Shown here: positions 47,816-56,766 of the stretch, piece by piece
Layout of the letters: each line of letters opens with the position of its first letter
Position numbering within the stretch: the first letter of the stretch is position 1
Position numbers and translations under genes: made by a program
Notes under the pieces: generated by a model
What the model was told of the DNA's origin: nothing
Seen by the model: only the letters and a program-made list of their open reading frames with translations
Databases searched by the model: none
Assembly (NCBI RefSeq): GCF_028737265.1
Contig: NZ_JAQZAK010000001.1
Span: forward strand, 434,001-498,000
Direction: 5' to 3'
Source of the DNA: Actinomycetospora callitridis
Lineage (GTDB): Bacteria; Actinomycetota; Actinomycetes; Mycobacteriales; Pseudonocardiaceae
DNA: 64,000 nt

Positions 47816-48031
47816 CTAGCGGGGGCGGTGGTGGCGCACGAGCGCGACGGTGACCTCGGTGAGGTCCTCCGCGTCGAGCTCCTGGCGCCGACCGTCGGCC
47901 TCGGCGCGCGCCCGTCCGGCGGGGTAGGGGCCGTAGGTGTCGGCGGCGCCGGTGACGGGATCGAGGACGAGGACCATGAGGCCGTCGCAGTGTTCGAGCT
48001 CGTCGTGTTCCAGCAGAGGATCCGTGGTCAC
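47816..48031 (-). CDS. Small hypothetical protein
   Basis: 71 aa from GTG 48031. Not recognised. Contains a beta-hairpin-like LMVLVLDPVTGAADTYGPYP, which resembles short actinobacterial proteins describing a strand-turn-strand with GPY, then an acidic helix. Strong GC3 bias supports coding. TACCGT (48063-48058) is a possible -10, about 27 bp upstream. Its stop touches the IS110 remnant's right end. Confidence 0.5.
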   Translation of the reverse strand: MTTDPLLEHDELEHCDGLMVLVLDPVTGAADTYGPYPAGRARAEADGRRQELDAEDLTEVTVALVRHHRPR

Positions 48032-48109
48032 GGCCCGGCGGGCGGGCCGACGGGGGCACGGTAGTCTGGGCACAGCAGGTCCTCCTCCGCGTCCTGGTGT
48101 CCCGAACCA

Positions 48110-48127
48110 CCCGACCGTCCGGTCGGG
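48110..48127. terminator. Hairpin in the 48.0-48.3 kb gap
   Basis: CCCGACC and GGTCGGG pair around GTCC. It lies in a 287-bp noncoding gap rich in CGACCG/CGGTCG motifs; nothing else is identified there. Confidence 0.4.
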
Positions 48128-48318
48128 AGCGCGGTACCGAAGGTATCAAGAACCTTGCGTTTCCTTCCGCGATCGGGCGGTGACCGGCCCCTGGTCGGAG
48201 ACCGACGGTCGTCGAGTCGCGACCGTGCGATGACCGGCGACTCCGTCGGGTCCAGTCCGGTCCCCCGATCGGGCCCCCGGGCGATCACGACGGGCGAGGG
48301 GACGGGGTCGGGTCGACC

Positions 48319-48834
48319 TCAGCGCAGCGGGCCGACCTCGTCGGGGAACACCCAGCGCCGGAACGCCCACCAGCGGAAGATCATGGCGAGGAGCGTGCCG
48401 ATGATCTGGGCACTGACCAGGTCGGCGACGTGCTCGGTGAGCGCCGACACCGCGGGCTGCGCGAGGTCGAGCACGTAGCGGGAGATCCCGAGCGGGGCGG
48501 CGTTGATGCCGAGCGCCACCCCGGACACCGCGAAGTAGAGGAGGGCCTCGTGCGGGCGCCCCCGGCCCCCGCGCAGGCGGAACGACCACTCGCGGTTGAG
48601 GACGTAGCCGACGATCGTCGCCACGAGCACCGCGAGGACCTTGGCGGTGACGGGCTTGGGCTCGAGCACCGTCGACTTGGCGGTGACGAAGACCGCGGTG
48701 TCCACCACGAACGTGATCGCCCCGACGGCGGCGAACTTGAAGAGCTCACCGTGACGCTCCGCGAGCCGGGCGATCCACCCGTGTCGTGGCCACCCCCGCA
48801 GCAGCGGCACGCCGCGCGTCCGGTGCTCGGTCAT
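48319..48834 (-). CDS. GtrA-family membrane protein
   Basis: 171 aa with four helices. FKFAAVGAITFVVDTAVFV, VATIVGYVLNREWSFR and the closing FRWWAFRRWVFP are GtrA/DPMS hallmarks. GtrA proteins are thought to flip or channel polyprenyl-linked sugars for glycosylation. The ATG overlaps the TGA of the sigma-factor gene by 4 nt, so translation is coupled. Rv3277 (GtrA-like) is at the matching locus. Confidence 0.9.
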   Translation of the reverse strand: MTEHRTRGVPLLRGWPRHGWIARLAERHGELFKFAAVGAITFVVDTAVFVTAKSTVLEPKPVTAKVLAVLVATIVGYVLNREWSFRLRGGRGRPHEALLYFAVSGVALGINAAPLGISRYVLDLAQPAVSALTEHVADLVSAQIIGTLLAMIFRWWAFRRWVFPDEVGPLR

Positions 48835-50564
48835 CGGCGCGAGTCTAGTGACGCCTCCCGCTCCGCACGGCCGGTCGGGCAGACCACGCCGGCGGATCCC
48901 AGCACCGGCAGGCGGGTCGTCACGGCACAGTCGGCCGCAGCCCGGCGGGTGCGCTCCGGAGCGAGGACCACCAGCGCCGCGGTGGCGGGGCCCGTCGCGG
49001 ACTCCCCGTCCGGTCCTCCGGCCGACGCCGGCCCGGACCGGGCGGCGGAGCGCGCCGGGGTCCGGTCCGCGGACCGCGGGGTCGTGTCCGACGGCGACCT
49101 CGTGGCGGTGCGTCCCGTTCCGGCGGCGGCGCGATCCGCTCCCGCGGCGGTGCGCTCTGTTCCCACCGCGGCGCGATCGGCTCCCGCGGACACCGTCGCC
49201 GCGGTCCGGCTCCCGGTGCTCCTGGCGTTCCCGGTGCCCCCCGCCTCCCCGGCCCCGGGTCCGGCGAGGTCGGGCACGGCGAGGGCGGGATCGCGGGGGA
49301 CCGGCGTCGGGGACATCGGAGACGAGGGGGACATCGGGGAGTTCGGCGGCGCGACCGGCACCCCGGGCAGCCGCGGCGGCAGCAGCGCCATGGGCGGCAG
49401 GGCGAGCCCCGGCGCGCCCTGCGGCGGCCGGGCGAGCCACGGCGCGGCCTGCGGCGGCGAGGCGGGTGGCTCGACGACGTCGCCGACGACGAACGCCGCG
49501 ACGCCCACCACGCCCGCGAGGCCGAGGGCGCCGGCGACACCGATCCGGGTCGGCGCGGCCGGGCGGGGCGCGCCGGTGAGCCCGGTCAGCGCCCCGAGCA
49601 CGCCGAGTGCGCCGCCCCCGGCGATGGCGAGCTCGCCCGTGCTCGCGTCGAAGGCCAGCGGGCCGGTGGAGCCGCGGGACGCCAGGTAGCCGACGAGGCC
49701 GGCGCCGAGCACGAGCGGCGCCACGACGGAGCGGATCATGCCGGCGTTGACGTCGTGCAGCTCGTCGGCGAGCGCGCGGCACTCGCCGCACTCGGCCAGG
49801 TGCGCCTCGACCCGCTGCGCCTCCCGGCGGGCGAGCCCGCCCCGGGTGTAGGCGCCGAGCTTCTCGCCGGTCTCGCGGTGCCGGCGGTCCCACCGTCCGG
49901 ACCCGGACGCGAGGTGTTCCTGCAGGTAGGCCTGCCGCAGACCTTCCCGCGCGCGGTAGCCGAGCGCGGAGACGGCGTTGGCGGTCAGGCCGAACAGCGG
50001 CGCGATGTCGGCCGGGCTGTCGCCCTCGACCTCGAGGTGCCAGAGCACGGCCTGCCAGCGCTCGGGCAGCGTCGCGAAGGCCTGCGCGGCGAGGGTCCGC
50101 TCGAGCCCCGCGATCGCGGGGTCGGTGAACGGGACGATCGTGCCGTCGGGGTCGATGCCGTGGACGTCGGTGATGTCGTCGGTGAGGTCGAGGCGGCGCT
50201 CGGCGCGGCTGCGGTCGTAGGCGAGGTGCCGCACCGAGGTCAGCAGGTACGCCCGGAACGCCTCGGTGGGCCCGCGGCCTGCGCGCAGGATCTCGAGCAT
50301 GCGCGTGAAGGCGCCCGCGACGAGGTCGTCGACGTCCGCGGGGGAGCGGGCGAGCTGGCGCGCCAGGGCGCGCGCGGCCTGCTGGTGGCGCCCGTAGAGC
50401 GTCGCGAAGGCGTCGGTCGAGTCCCGGTCCGCGCCGCGGCCGCGCAGGCGGGCGATGAGCTCGGCGTCGCTGCGCAGGTCCTCCCCGGGACGCCCAGCAG
50501 AGTCGTCAGCAGCGTCGGAGGGGTCGGAGACGTCACCGACCTGCTCGTCCTCGTCCTGCGGCAT
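48831..50564 (-). CDS. ECF sigma factor fused to zinc-finger and membrane segments
   Basis: 577 aa. Sigma-2 about 50-118 (DDLVAGAFTRMLEILR), sigma-4 about 155-212 (FATLPERWQAVLWHLEVEGDSPADIAPLFG in two parts: FATLPERWQAVLWH and DIAPLFGLTANAVSAL). Then H255-x3-C259-x2-C262 (AHLAECGEC), the ZAS motif of anti-sigma factors, three hydrophobic helices (about 278-296, 310-330, 340-362) and a roughly 200-residue Pro- then Ala/Arg/Thr-rich tail. So one chain joins a sigma factor to its own zinc anti-sigma-like module and a membrane anchor, implying membrane-held control. ATG 50564 lacks a strong ribosome site. Confidence 0.85.
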   Translation of the reverse strand: MPQDEDEQVGDVSDPSDAADDSAGRPGEDLRSDAELIARLRGRGADRDSTDAFATLYGRHQQAARALARQLARSPADVDDLVAGAFTRMLEILRAGRGPTEAFRAYLLTSVRHLAYDRSRAERRLDLTDDITDVHGIDPDGTIVPFTDPAIAGLERTLAAQAFATLPERWQAVLWHLEVEGDSPADIAPLFGLTANAVSALGYRAREGLRQAYLQEHLASGSGRWDRRHRETGEKLGAYTRGGLARREAQRVEAHLAECGECRALADELHDVNAGMIRSVVAPLVLGAGLVGYLASRGSTGPLAFDASTGELAIAGGGALGVLGALTGLTGAPRPAAPTRIGVAGALGLAGVVGVAAFVVGDVVEPPASPPQAAPWLARPPQGAPGLALPPMALLPPRLPGVPVAPPNSPMSPSSPMSPTPVPRDPALAVPDLAGPGAGEAGGTGNARSTGSRTAATVSAGADRAAVGTERTAAGADRAAAGTGRTATRSPSDTTPRSADRTPARSAARSGPASAGGPDGESATGPATAALVVLAPERTRRAAADCAVTTRLPVLGSAGVVCPTGRAEREASLDSRR

Positions 50565-50623
50565 CGTCTCTGACCACCCCCTCACCCGCTCGGCGCAGTG
50601 TGTCCTGCAGCAATCGGCCGAAC

Positions 50624-50638
50624 CGGTGACCGTCACCG
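50624..50638. promoter_or_regulatory. Palindrome between divergent sigma-factor and GGDEF-like genes
   Basis: CGGTGAC-C-GTCACCG, 15 bp and perfectly symmetric, 60 bp upstream of the sigma-factor ATG and about 100 bp upstream of the other gene. Confidence 0.4.
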
Positions 50639-50736
50639 TCATGGGCGACGTCCCCGCGCGTCTCCTCCCCGTGGACCTCACGCGGGTCCTGGGACGGCAG
50701 GCAGCAGAACGACGAACGCCGGAGGTCGGCGCGGGG

Positions 50737-51702
50737 ATGGACGTGAGGACGAACACGGGTGGCCCGGCCGGCACCGGACCCGGTCGCGTCGTGGTCGACG
50801 GGGCCACTCCGCGACCCGGGCGTGCCGCCGCGCTGCGCGAGCGGTGGTTCGCGTGCAGCAGCGCGCTGGGCTGGGGTGCCGCGGTCGAGTGGCCCGACCC
50901 GGCGGTCGACGCGGTGTGCGCCGTGGTGACCGCCCGCCACGCCGGCCCGGCCGCCCGCGACCGCGCGGTGGAGCGGGCCCTCGCCCGGTGGGCGGGCGCC
51001 CGGGCCGGCGCGGGCGTCGGGCTGGCCGAGACCCTCACCGACCTCGCCGCCCTCAACACCGCGGTCTCCGGCGGCGCGGGGCCCGACGCGCCGGGCCGGG
51101 ACGACCCCAGGCCGTCGGCCCTGGACGTGTCCCCGTCCCCCGGCCGCGGGCCCGACGGCGTGCGGCTGCTGCGCGCGGTCTCGCTGGCCTGGACCGACGT
51201 GGCCTGCGGCGACCTCGCCGACACCGCCGCCGTCGACCCGCTCTCGGGGCTCGCGAGCGTCCGCTACCTGCGGACCCGCCTGGCCGAGGTCTACCGCTTC
51301 GCCCGCGCCCACGGCCGCGCCGCGGGCGAGGAGCACGCGCTGGTGGTCCTCGCGCTCGACGTCCGCGACTGGCGCCGCGTCGCGCCGCTCACGATCGCCG
51401 GGGAGGCGGCCGGGGTGGTGTTCGACGCCGGCGAGTCGATCGCGGTCGTCGGGCGCGGCACCGTCGTCGTCCTCGCCCCGCGCGGCGGCCTCGCCGAGCG
51501 GGCGGCCGTCCTGCGCCGCCTGCTGGCGCGCCGGCTCGCCGCCGCCGAGGGCCTGGTGGGGACGCCCTCGGTGCGGATCGCGCGCCTGCCGGCCACCCAC
51601 GACGGCGCCTGCGCGCTGCTGGAGCGGCTGCGTGACGAGGGCCCCGACGAGACGAGCCCCGACGAGACGGGCCCCGACGAGCCGGGCCCCGCAGAGTTCT
51701 GA
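50737..51702 (+). CDS. Degenerate GGDEF-like domain protein
   Basis: 321 aa. DPLSGLASVRYLRTRLAEVYR (split after VRYLRT) matches the opening of a diguanylate-cyclase domain (DxLTGLxNRxxL), followed by an ALVVLALDV strand, but the GG(D/E)EF active-site motif is absent (AVVGRGTVVVLAP in its place). Probably not an active cyclase; may bind nucleotide or protein. ATG 50737 has GGAGG upstream; ATG 50641 would add 32 residues. The tail is a DETGP repeat. Divergent from the tethered sigma factor. Confidence 0.6.
   Translation: MDVRTNTGGPAGTGPGRVVVDGATPRPGRAAALRERWFACSSALGWGAAVEWPDPAVDAVCAVVTARHAGPAARDRAVERALARWAGARAGAGVGLAETLTDLAALNTAVSGGAGPDAPGRDDPRPSALDVSPSPGRGPDGVRLLRAVSLAWTDVACGDLADTAAVDPLSGLASVRYLRTRLAEVYRFARAHGRAAGEEHALVVLALDVRDWRRVAPLTIAGEAAGVVFDAGESIAVVGRGTVVVLAPRGGLAERAAVLRRLLARRLAAAEGLVGTPSVRIARLPATHDGACALLERLRDEGPDETSPDETGPDEPGPAEF
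51641..51690 (+). repeat. 15-bp tandem repeat in the GGDEF-like gene
   Basis: GCCCCGACGAGACGA, GCCCCGACGAGACGG, GCCCCGACGAGCCGG, then GCCCC: 3.3 units encoding (P)DET(S/G)-type pentapeptides. Confidence 0.8.
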
Positions 51703-51710
51703 TCGGCGCG

Positions 51711-51716
51711 TACTGT
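51711..51716 (+). promoter_or_regulatory. -10 element of purK
   Basis: TACTGT ends 9 nt before the purK GTG, giving a leader of at most a few nucleotides. Confidence 0.45.
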
Positions 51717-51725
51717 CTCCCGACC

Positions 51726-52913
51726 GTGGACGAGCGCACCGGCCTGCCCGTGGTGACGATGATCGGCGCCGGTCAGCTGGCCCGGATGACGCACCAGGCG
51801 GCGGTGGCCCTCGGGCAGTCGCTGCGGGTGCTCGCGGCGGGGTCCGACGAGCCCGCGGCGCTGGTGGCGCCGGACGTCGTCCTCGGCGAGCACACCGACC
51901 TCGACGCCCTCCGCAGGGCCGGTGCCGGGGCCGAGGCGATCACCTTCGACCACGAGCACGTGCCCGGCGAGCACCTGCGGGCCCTGGTCGAGGAGGGCCA
52001 CACCGTCCACCCCGGCCCCGACGCGTTGCTGCACGCGCAGGACAAGCTCGTCATGCGCACCCGGCTCGCCGGGCTCGGGGAGCCCGTGCCGCCGTTCGCC
52101 GCGGTGTCGGGCCCCGAGGACGTCCTGACGTTCGCCGCCGACCAGGGCTGGCCGGTGGTGCTCAAGGCCGTGCGCGGCGGCTACGACGGGCGCGGCGTGT
52201 GGATCCTCGACGACGCCGAGCAGGCGCGGAGCACGGTCGACGAGCTGCTGGCCGCCGGCACCCCGCTCATGGTCGAGCAGCGGGTGGCCCTGCGCCGCGA
52301 GCTCGCCGTCCTGCTGGCGCGCTCGCCCTTCGGGCAGGCGGCCGTGTGGCCGGTGGTCGAGACCGTCCAGGAGCAGGGCATCTGCACCGAGGTGCTCGCC
52401 CCCGCGCCGGGGCTCGACCCGGAGCGCGCCGAGGAGGCCGGCGAGCTCGCCCTGCGCATCGCCGCGGCGCTCGGCGTCGTCGGCCTGCTCGCCGTCGAGC
52501 TCTTCGAGACCGAGGACGGCCTCGTCGTCAACGAGCTCGCGATGCGCCCGCACAACTCGGGGCACTGGACGATCGAGGGTTCGGTGACCTCGCAGTTCGA
52601 GCAGCACCTGCGGGCGGTGCTCGACTACCCGCTCGGCGCGACGACGACCACCGCGCCGGTCACCGTCATGGCCAACGTCCTCGGCGGCGACCCGACGCCC
52701 GCGATGCGCATCGACGAGCGTCTCCACCACACCTACGCGCGCTTCCCCGACGCGCGCGTGCACCTCTACGGCAAGGCCGAGCGTCCCGGCCGCAAGATCG
52801 GCCACGTCACCGTGCGCGGGGACGACCTCGACGAGGTGCGCACCCGCGCCCGCCTCGCCGCCGACCACCTCTCCACCGGCGTGTGGGGCGACGGATGGAC
52901 AGCACATGACTGA
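51726..52913 (+). CDS. purK: N5-carboxyaminoimidazole ribonucleotide synthase
   Basis: 395 aa ATP-grasp enzyme of purine synthesis: AIR + HCO3 + ATP to N5-[14 protein letters not shown] is the PurK variant of the GGGQLGRM start; TFDHEHVP (usually TxExEx), [12 protein letters not shown] and [14 protein letters not shown] are diagnostic. GTG 51726. Overlaps purE by 8 nt. Confidence 0.96.
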   Translation: MDERTGLPVVTMIGAGQLARMTHQAAVALGQSLRVLAAGSDEPAALVAPDVVLGEHTDLDALRRAGAGAEAITFDHEHVPGEHLRALVEEGHTVHPGPDALLHAQDKLVMRTRLAGLGEPVPPFAAVSGPEDVLTFAADQGWPVVLKAVRGGYDGRGVWILDDAEQARSTVDELLAAGTPLMVEQRVALRRELAVLLARSPFGQAAVWPVVETVQEQGICTEVLAPAPGLDPERAEEAGELALRIAAALGVVGLLAVELFETEDGLVVNELAMRPHNSGHWTIEGSVTSQFEQHLRAVLDYPLGATTTTAPVTVMANVLGGDPTPAMRIDERLHHTYARFPDARVHLYGKAERPGRKIGHVTVRGDDLDEVRTRARLAADHLSTGVWGDGWTAHD

Positions 52914-53469
52914 TCGGGGGCCACTCGTGAGCGACCAGGCCACTGCACCCGTCGCCGTCGTCATGGGCAGCGACTCCGACTGGCCGACGATGCGCGCCGC
53001 CGCGACCGCGCTCGACGAGTTCGGCGTCGGCTGGGAGGCGCGCGTCCTCTCGGCGCACCGCACCCCGCGCACGATGCTCGACTGGGCCGGCGCCGCCGCG
53101 GGCCGCGGTGTGCGGGTGGTCATCGCCGGCGCGGGCGGGGCGGCGCACCTGCCCGGCATGATCGCCTCGGCCACCGTGCTGCCGGTGATCGGCGTGCCGG
53201 TGCCGCTCGCGCACCTCGACGGCATGGACTCGCTGCTCTCGATCGTGCAGATGCCCGCCGGTGTGCCCGTCGCGACCGTGTCGATCGGCGGGGCGCGCAA
53301 CGCGGGGCTGCTCGCGGTGCGCATCCTCGGCGCGTCGGACCCGGAGCTCGCCCGGGCGATGGAGCGCTTCCAGGCGGGGCTGGCCGAGACCGTCGCCACC
53401 AAGGACGCCGCGCTCGCGGCGCGCGCTCACGGTGAGGCTCAGGGAGAGTCCAGCGGCTCCGTGAGGTAG
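52906..53469 (+). CDS. purE: N5-CAIR mutase
   Basis: 187 aa. Converts N5-CAIR to CAIR, the next step after Pur[13 protein letters not shown] is the phosphate-binding motif; VLSAHRTP carries the catalytic His; [12 protein letters not shown] and IGVPVP follow. ATG 52906 overlaps the purK stop; GTG 52927 is an alternative. The C-terminal tail overlaps the convergent TetR gene by 31 bp. Confidence 0.96.
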   Translation: MTDRGPLVSDQATAPVAVVMGSDSDWPTMRAAATALDEFGVGWEARVLSAHRTPRTMLDWAGAAAGRGVRVVIAGAGGAAHLPGMIASATVLPVIGVPVPLAHLDGMDSLLSIVQMPAGVPVATVSIGGARNAGLLAVRILGASDPELARAMERFQAGLAETVATKDAALAARAHGEAQGESSGSVR

Positions 53470-54050
53470 CGCTGGATCGTCCGCCCGTAGACCCCGACGA
53501 GGGTCTCGCGGTCGGCGGCGGCGAGCTCGGGCAGCGCGAGGATCTGGCGGGCCATCAGGATCCCGACGATCTGCGAGGCGCACAGGTCGGCGCGCAGGCG
53601 CGGCCGGTCGGCCTCGATGGCGGCCGCCACCCGGTCGAGGATCGCCTCGCCGAGGAACTCCCGCATCATCCGGGCCGCGTCGGGGTGACCGACGGCCGAG
53701 CGCACGAGCCCGAGCATCGGGTTGGCCTCGCCGAGCTCGTCGACCAGCCCGAGCAGGAAGCGGACCAGCCGCTCGCCCAGCCCGTCGACCCCGGGCCCGA
53801 CGATGTGGGGCACCACGTCCGCCGGGTTGATCGGGAACTCCATGGCGGCCACGAACAGCGCCTGCTTGGTGCCGAAGAAGTGCATCACCAGCGAGGGATC
53901 GACGCCCGCGTCGCCGGCGATGGCCCGCACGGTGGCCGACCGGAAACCCTCCGAGCTGAACCGGCTCCGCGCCGCGTCGAGGATCGACTCCCGCGTGCCG
54001 GAGTCGCCGGGGCGTCGCCCCCGCCGGGCGGACCCGCTCGTGTCGGCCAC
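53439..54050 (-). CDS. TetR-family regulator
   Basis: 203 aa. N-terminal TetR helix-turn-helix: [44 protein letters not shown] (core [20 protein letters not shown]). The ligand-binding domain is helical, with a TetR_C-like end ([20 protein letters not shown] region). GTG 54050 follows a TAGGGT -10 (54063-54058), implying a leaderless mRNA. Divergent from the monooxygenase; probably represses it and itself. Confidence 0.9.
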   Translation of the reverse strand: MADTSGSARRGRRPGDSGTRESILDAARSRFSSEGFRSATVRAIAGDAGVDPSLVMHFFGTKQALFVAAMEFPINPADVVPHIVGPGVDGLGERLVRFLLGLVDELGEANPMLGLVRSAVGHPDAARMMREFLGEAILDRVAAAIEADRPRLRADLCASQIVGILMARQILALPELAAADRETLVGVYGRTIQRYLTEPLDSP

Positions 54051-54057
54051 GAGGCCG

Positions 54058-54063
54058 ACCCTA
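54058..54063 (-). promoter_or_regulatory. -10 element of the TetR gene
   Basis: Minus-strand TAGGGT ends 7 nt before the GTG start. Confidence 0.45.
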
Positions 54064-54114
54064 CCGTTTTTCCACAGCCGTTGATTTCCCGCGCGCGTGC
54101 GCGCACACTCGGAT

Positions 54115-54128
54115 TCAACAGGCGTTGA
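54115..54128. promoter_or_regulatory. Candidate TetR operator
   Basis: TCAAC-AGGC-GTTGA, a perfect dyad 16 bp before the monooxygenase start. A further CGTTGA half-site lies at 54080-54085, in the same orientation as the right arm. Confidence 0.5.
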
Positions 54129-54144
54129 GATCAGGAGAGGCGGG

Positions 54145-55416
54145 GTGGGGACGGTGGAGCGCACGACGTGCTGTGTGGTCGGGGGCGGCCCGGCGGGGAT
54201 GGTGCTCGGGCTGCTGCTGGCCCGGGCCGGGGTCGAGGTCACCGTGCTCGAGAAGCACGCGGACTTCCTGCGGGACTTCCGCGGCGACACCGTCCACCCG
54301 ACGACGCTCGACCTGCTCGACGAGCTCGGCCTGGGCGAGCGCTTCGACGCCCTGCCGCAGAGCCGGATGGAGGAGGTCGCGTTCCCGGTCGGAGACGGGG
54401 AGAGCCTGGTGGTCGGCGACTTCCGCCGCCTCGCCGGCCGGGTCGCCCACCCCTACGTCGCGATGGTCCCGCAGTGGGACCTCCTCGACCTGCTCGCCGA
54501 CGCGGCCGAGGCCGAGCCGACCTTCACGCTGCGTCGCAGCACCGAGGTCACCGACCTGCGTCGCGACGCCGCGGGACGCGTCTCCGGGGTCGCGTACCGG
54601 ACCGCGGACGGCGCCACCGGCGAGCTCGCCGCGGACCTCACCGTGGCCTGCGACGGGCGCGGCTCGGAGGCCCGCGCCCGGGCCGGGCTGCAGGTCGTCG
54701 ACTTCCCGTGCCCCATGGACGCCTGGTGGTTCCGGCTGCCCCGCCACGCCGGCGAGGACCGGCCCGCGCTCACCCCGCGCATCGGCCCGGGGCGGATGGC
54801 GGTGGTGATCCCGCGCGAGGGCTACCTCCAGGTCGCCTCCATGTCGGCGAAGGGCCGCGACGCCGAGATCCGCGCCCGCGGGATCGAGGCCTTCCGCGCC
54901 GACGTCGCGGACCTCGCGCCCGACCTCGCCGACCGCGTCGACGCCCTGGAGAGCATGGACGACGTCAAGTTCCTCGACGTGCGCCTCGACCGGCTGCGCC
55001 GCTGGCACGTCGAGGGGCTGCTCTGCATTGGCGACGCCGCGCACGCGATGTCCCCGATCGGCGGGGTGGGGATCAACCTCGCGGTGCAGGACGCGGTCGC
55101 CGCCGCGACCCTGCTGGCGGAGCCGCTGCTCGGCGGCCGGAGGGGAGGACACCGCGTGACCGGCGCCGACCTCGACCGCGTGCGCCGCCGCCGCCTGCTG
55201 CCGACGATCGCCGTGCAGACGCTCCAGCGCCTCATGCACCGGGCGATCGTGACGCCGGCCCTCGAGGGGCGGATGGCGGGCCCGCCGCGCATCGTGCGGC
55301 GCCTCGCCGCGACGTTCCCGTCCGTGACGGCGGTCCCGGCCTACCTCATCGGGGTGGGCCTGCGGCCCGAGCGTGCCCCCGACTTCGCCCGCCGGGCGCC
55401 GGTCACGGCCGCCTGA
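54145..55416 (+). CDS. FAD-dependent aromatic monooxygenase (group A)
   Basis: 423 aa. CCVVGGGPAGMVLGLLLARAGVEV is the N-terminal FAD fold (split: VVGGGPAG). DRLRRWHVEGLLCIGDAAHAM and SPIGGVGINLAVQDA are the GD motif and second FAD contact of PHBH-type hydroxylases. Oxidises an aromatic or polyketide substrate with NAD(P)H and O2; substrate unknown. GTG 54145 has AGGAG 7 nt upstream; GTG 54154 is an alternative. Confidence 0.9.
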   Translation: MGTVERTTCCVVGGGPAGMVLGLLLARAGVEVTVLEKHADFLRDFRGDTVHPTTLDLLDELGLGERFDALPQSRMEEVAFPVGDGESLVVGDFRRLAGRVAHPYVAMVPQWDLLDLLADAAEAEPTFTLRRSTEVTDLRRDAAGRVSGVAYRTADGATGELAADLTVACDGRGSEARARAGLQVVDFPCPMDAWWFRLPRHAGEDRPALTPRIGPGRMAVVIPREGYLQVASMSAKGRDAEIRARGIEAFRADVADLAPDLADRVDALESMDDVKFLDVRLDRLRRWHVEGLLCIGDAAHAMSPIGGVGINLAVQDAVAAATLLAEPLLGGRRGGHRVTGADLDRVRRRRLLPTIAVQTLQRLMHRAIVTPALEGRMAGPPRIVRRLAATFPSVTAVPAYLIGVGLRPERAPDFARRAPVTAA

Positions 55417-56617
55417 GGCCGGCCGTCTCCTCGAGCACCCCCCACGCCACGCCGACCCCGTCCTCGGCCGCCATCCGGGCGGCGGGGCCGGCCAGGTCGG
55501 TGCGGAGCGGCAGGGCGTCGAGACCACGGTCCAGGCGCGCGGCGGTGAGCCGGCCGCCCGGCACCGGCGGTCCGGCCAGCCCGGCCGCGTGCAGTCGCCG
55601 CGCCCAGAAGGGCTGGTCGGCGAACATCGGCACGGGCACCGACGGCACGCCCGCGGCCACCACGGCGTGGGCGGTCCCCGCGCCGGCGTGGTGGAGCGCG
55701 GCGGTACAGCGCGGCAGCACGGACGCGTGGTCGACGGACCGGCGGACGAGCACGTCCGGGCCGGCGAGGTCCTCGGGCACCTCGAGCCCGCCCCACCCCG
55801 TGACCAGCAGGATCCGCGCACCGCGGGCGCGCAGGACGTCGACGATCGTGCGGGCCCGGGCACGCGGGTCGCCGCGCGCCATCGAGCCGAAGCCCGCGTA
55901 GGTGACGTCGCCGGCGGCGAGGAAGGCGTCGAGCTCGGGGTCGGGCGGGCCGGCGGCGCCGTCGGGCGGGTCCACCCACCGGCCGGTGACGACGGTCGTG
56001 GCGGGCCAGTCGTCCGGGCGGGGGAGCAGCACCGGGCTGACGGGCACGACGGTGCGGGTCGGGGCGGCGCCGGGCGGCAACGGTCCGATGTCGCGCTCGA
56101 CGCGCCGCCGGGCCGCGCGCTCGCCGAGCCGGGCCCCGGCGGCGAGTGCGCGGAAGGTCAGGGGGTTCAGGGCCGGGACGTTCGGGACGGGGAGGCCCGC
56201 GGCGGGGAAGGCGCGGGTGGGCGTCAGCGTCGGCACGATCTCCGCGCGCACCCACGGCCGTCCCCGGCGGGCCGCGATCGCGCCGGCCGTCAGGATCTTC
56301 GGATGGGTGAGCAGCACGTCCGGCGCGGCGGCGAGCGCCGCGGCGACCGCGGAGCGCTCGATGGCCGCGAGCATCGGCGCCATCGTCGTCCGGTAGGTCC
56401 GCAGAGCGGTCCACGGCGAGGTGCCCTGCGCCGCGATGAGCGCGGCGAAATCGCCGTCGAGCCCGTGCACGACGGCGCCCGTGCGGTCGGCGTCGTCGCG
56501 GGCCTCGTGGGTGACCGCGAGGTGCACCTCGTCGCCCCGGGCGACCCCGTGGCGCGCCAGCGCGAGGAACGGCGCCACGTCTCCCCGCGACCCCGCGGTG
56601 ACCAGCAGTGCCCGCAT
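55403..56617 (-). CDS. GT1-family (UGT-like) glycosyltransferase
   Basis: 404 aa. MRALLVTAGSRGDVAPFLALA is the MGT/sterol-glucosyltransferase start (GSRGDVxPF). The C-terminal half has VTYAGFGSMA and the donor loop HHAGAGTAHAVVAAGVP, PMFADQPFWA. Transfers a sugar from a nucleotide sugar to a small lipophilic acceptor, macrolide or sterol-like. Overlaps the convergent monooxygenase by 14 bp; the pair may modify the same compound, which is speculation. Confidence 0.9.
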   Translation of the reverse strand: MRALLVTAGSRGDVAPFLALARHGVARGDEVHLAVTHEARDDADRTGAVVHGLDGDFAALIAAQGTSPWTALRTYRTTMAPMLAAIERSAVAAALAAAPDVLLTHPKILTAGAIAARRGRPWVRAEIVPTLTPTRAFPAAGLPVPNVPALNPLTFRALAAGARLGERAARRRVERDIGPLPPGAAPTRTVVPVSPVLLPRPDDWPATTVVTGRWVDPPDGAAGPPDPELDAFLAAGDVTYAGFGSMARGDPRARARTIVDVLRARGARILLVTGWGGLEVPEDLAGPDVLVRRSVDHASVLPRCTAALHHAGAGTAHAVVAAGVPSVPVPMFADQPFWARRLHAAGLAGPPVPGGRLTAARLDRGLDALPLRTDLAGPAARMAAEDGVGVAWGVLEETAGLRRP

Positions 56618-56766
56618 CGCAGGACTCCCTCGCCTCGGGGTTGTGGACGTGGCGACGGGGGCGGAGCGTAGCCGGGACCACATCCCTTCGGGGTCGTGCG
56701 AGGGGCCACGATGGTCGGACGTCCGAGTATCGTGTGGCGGAACGCAGCCGTGTATGGAGGATCGCC

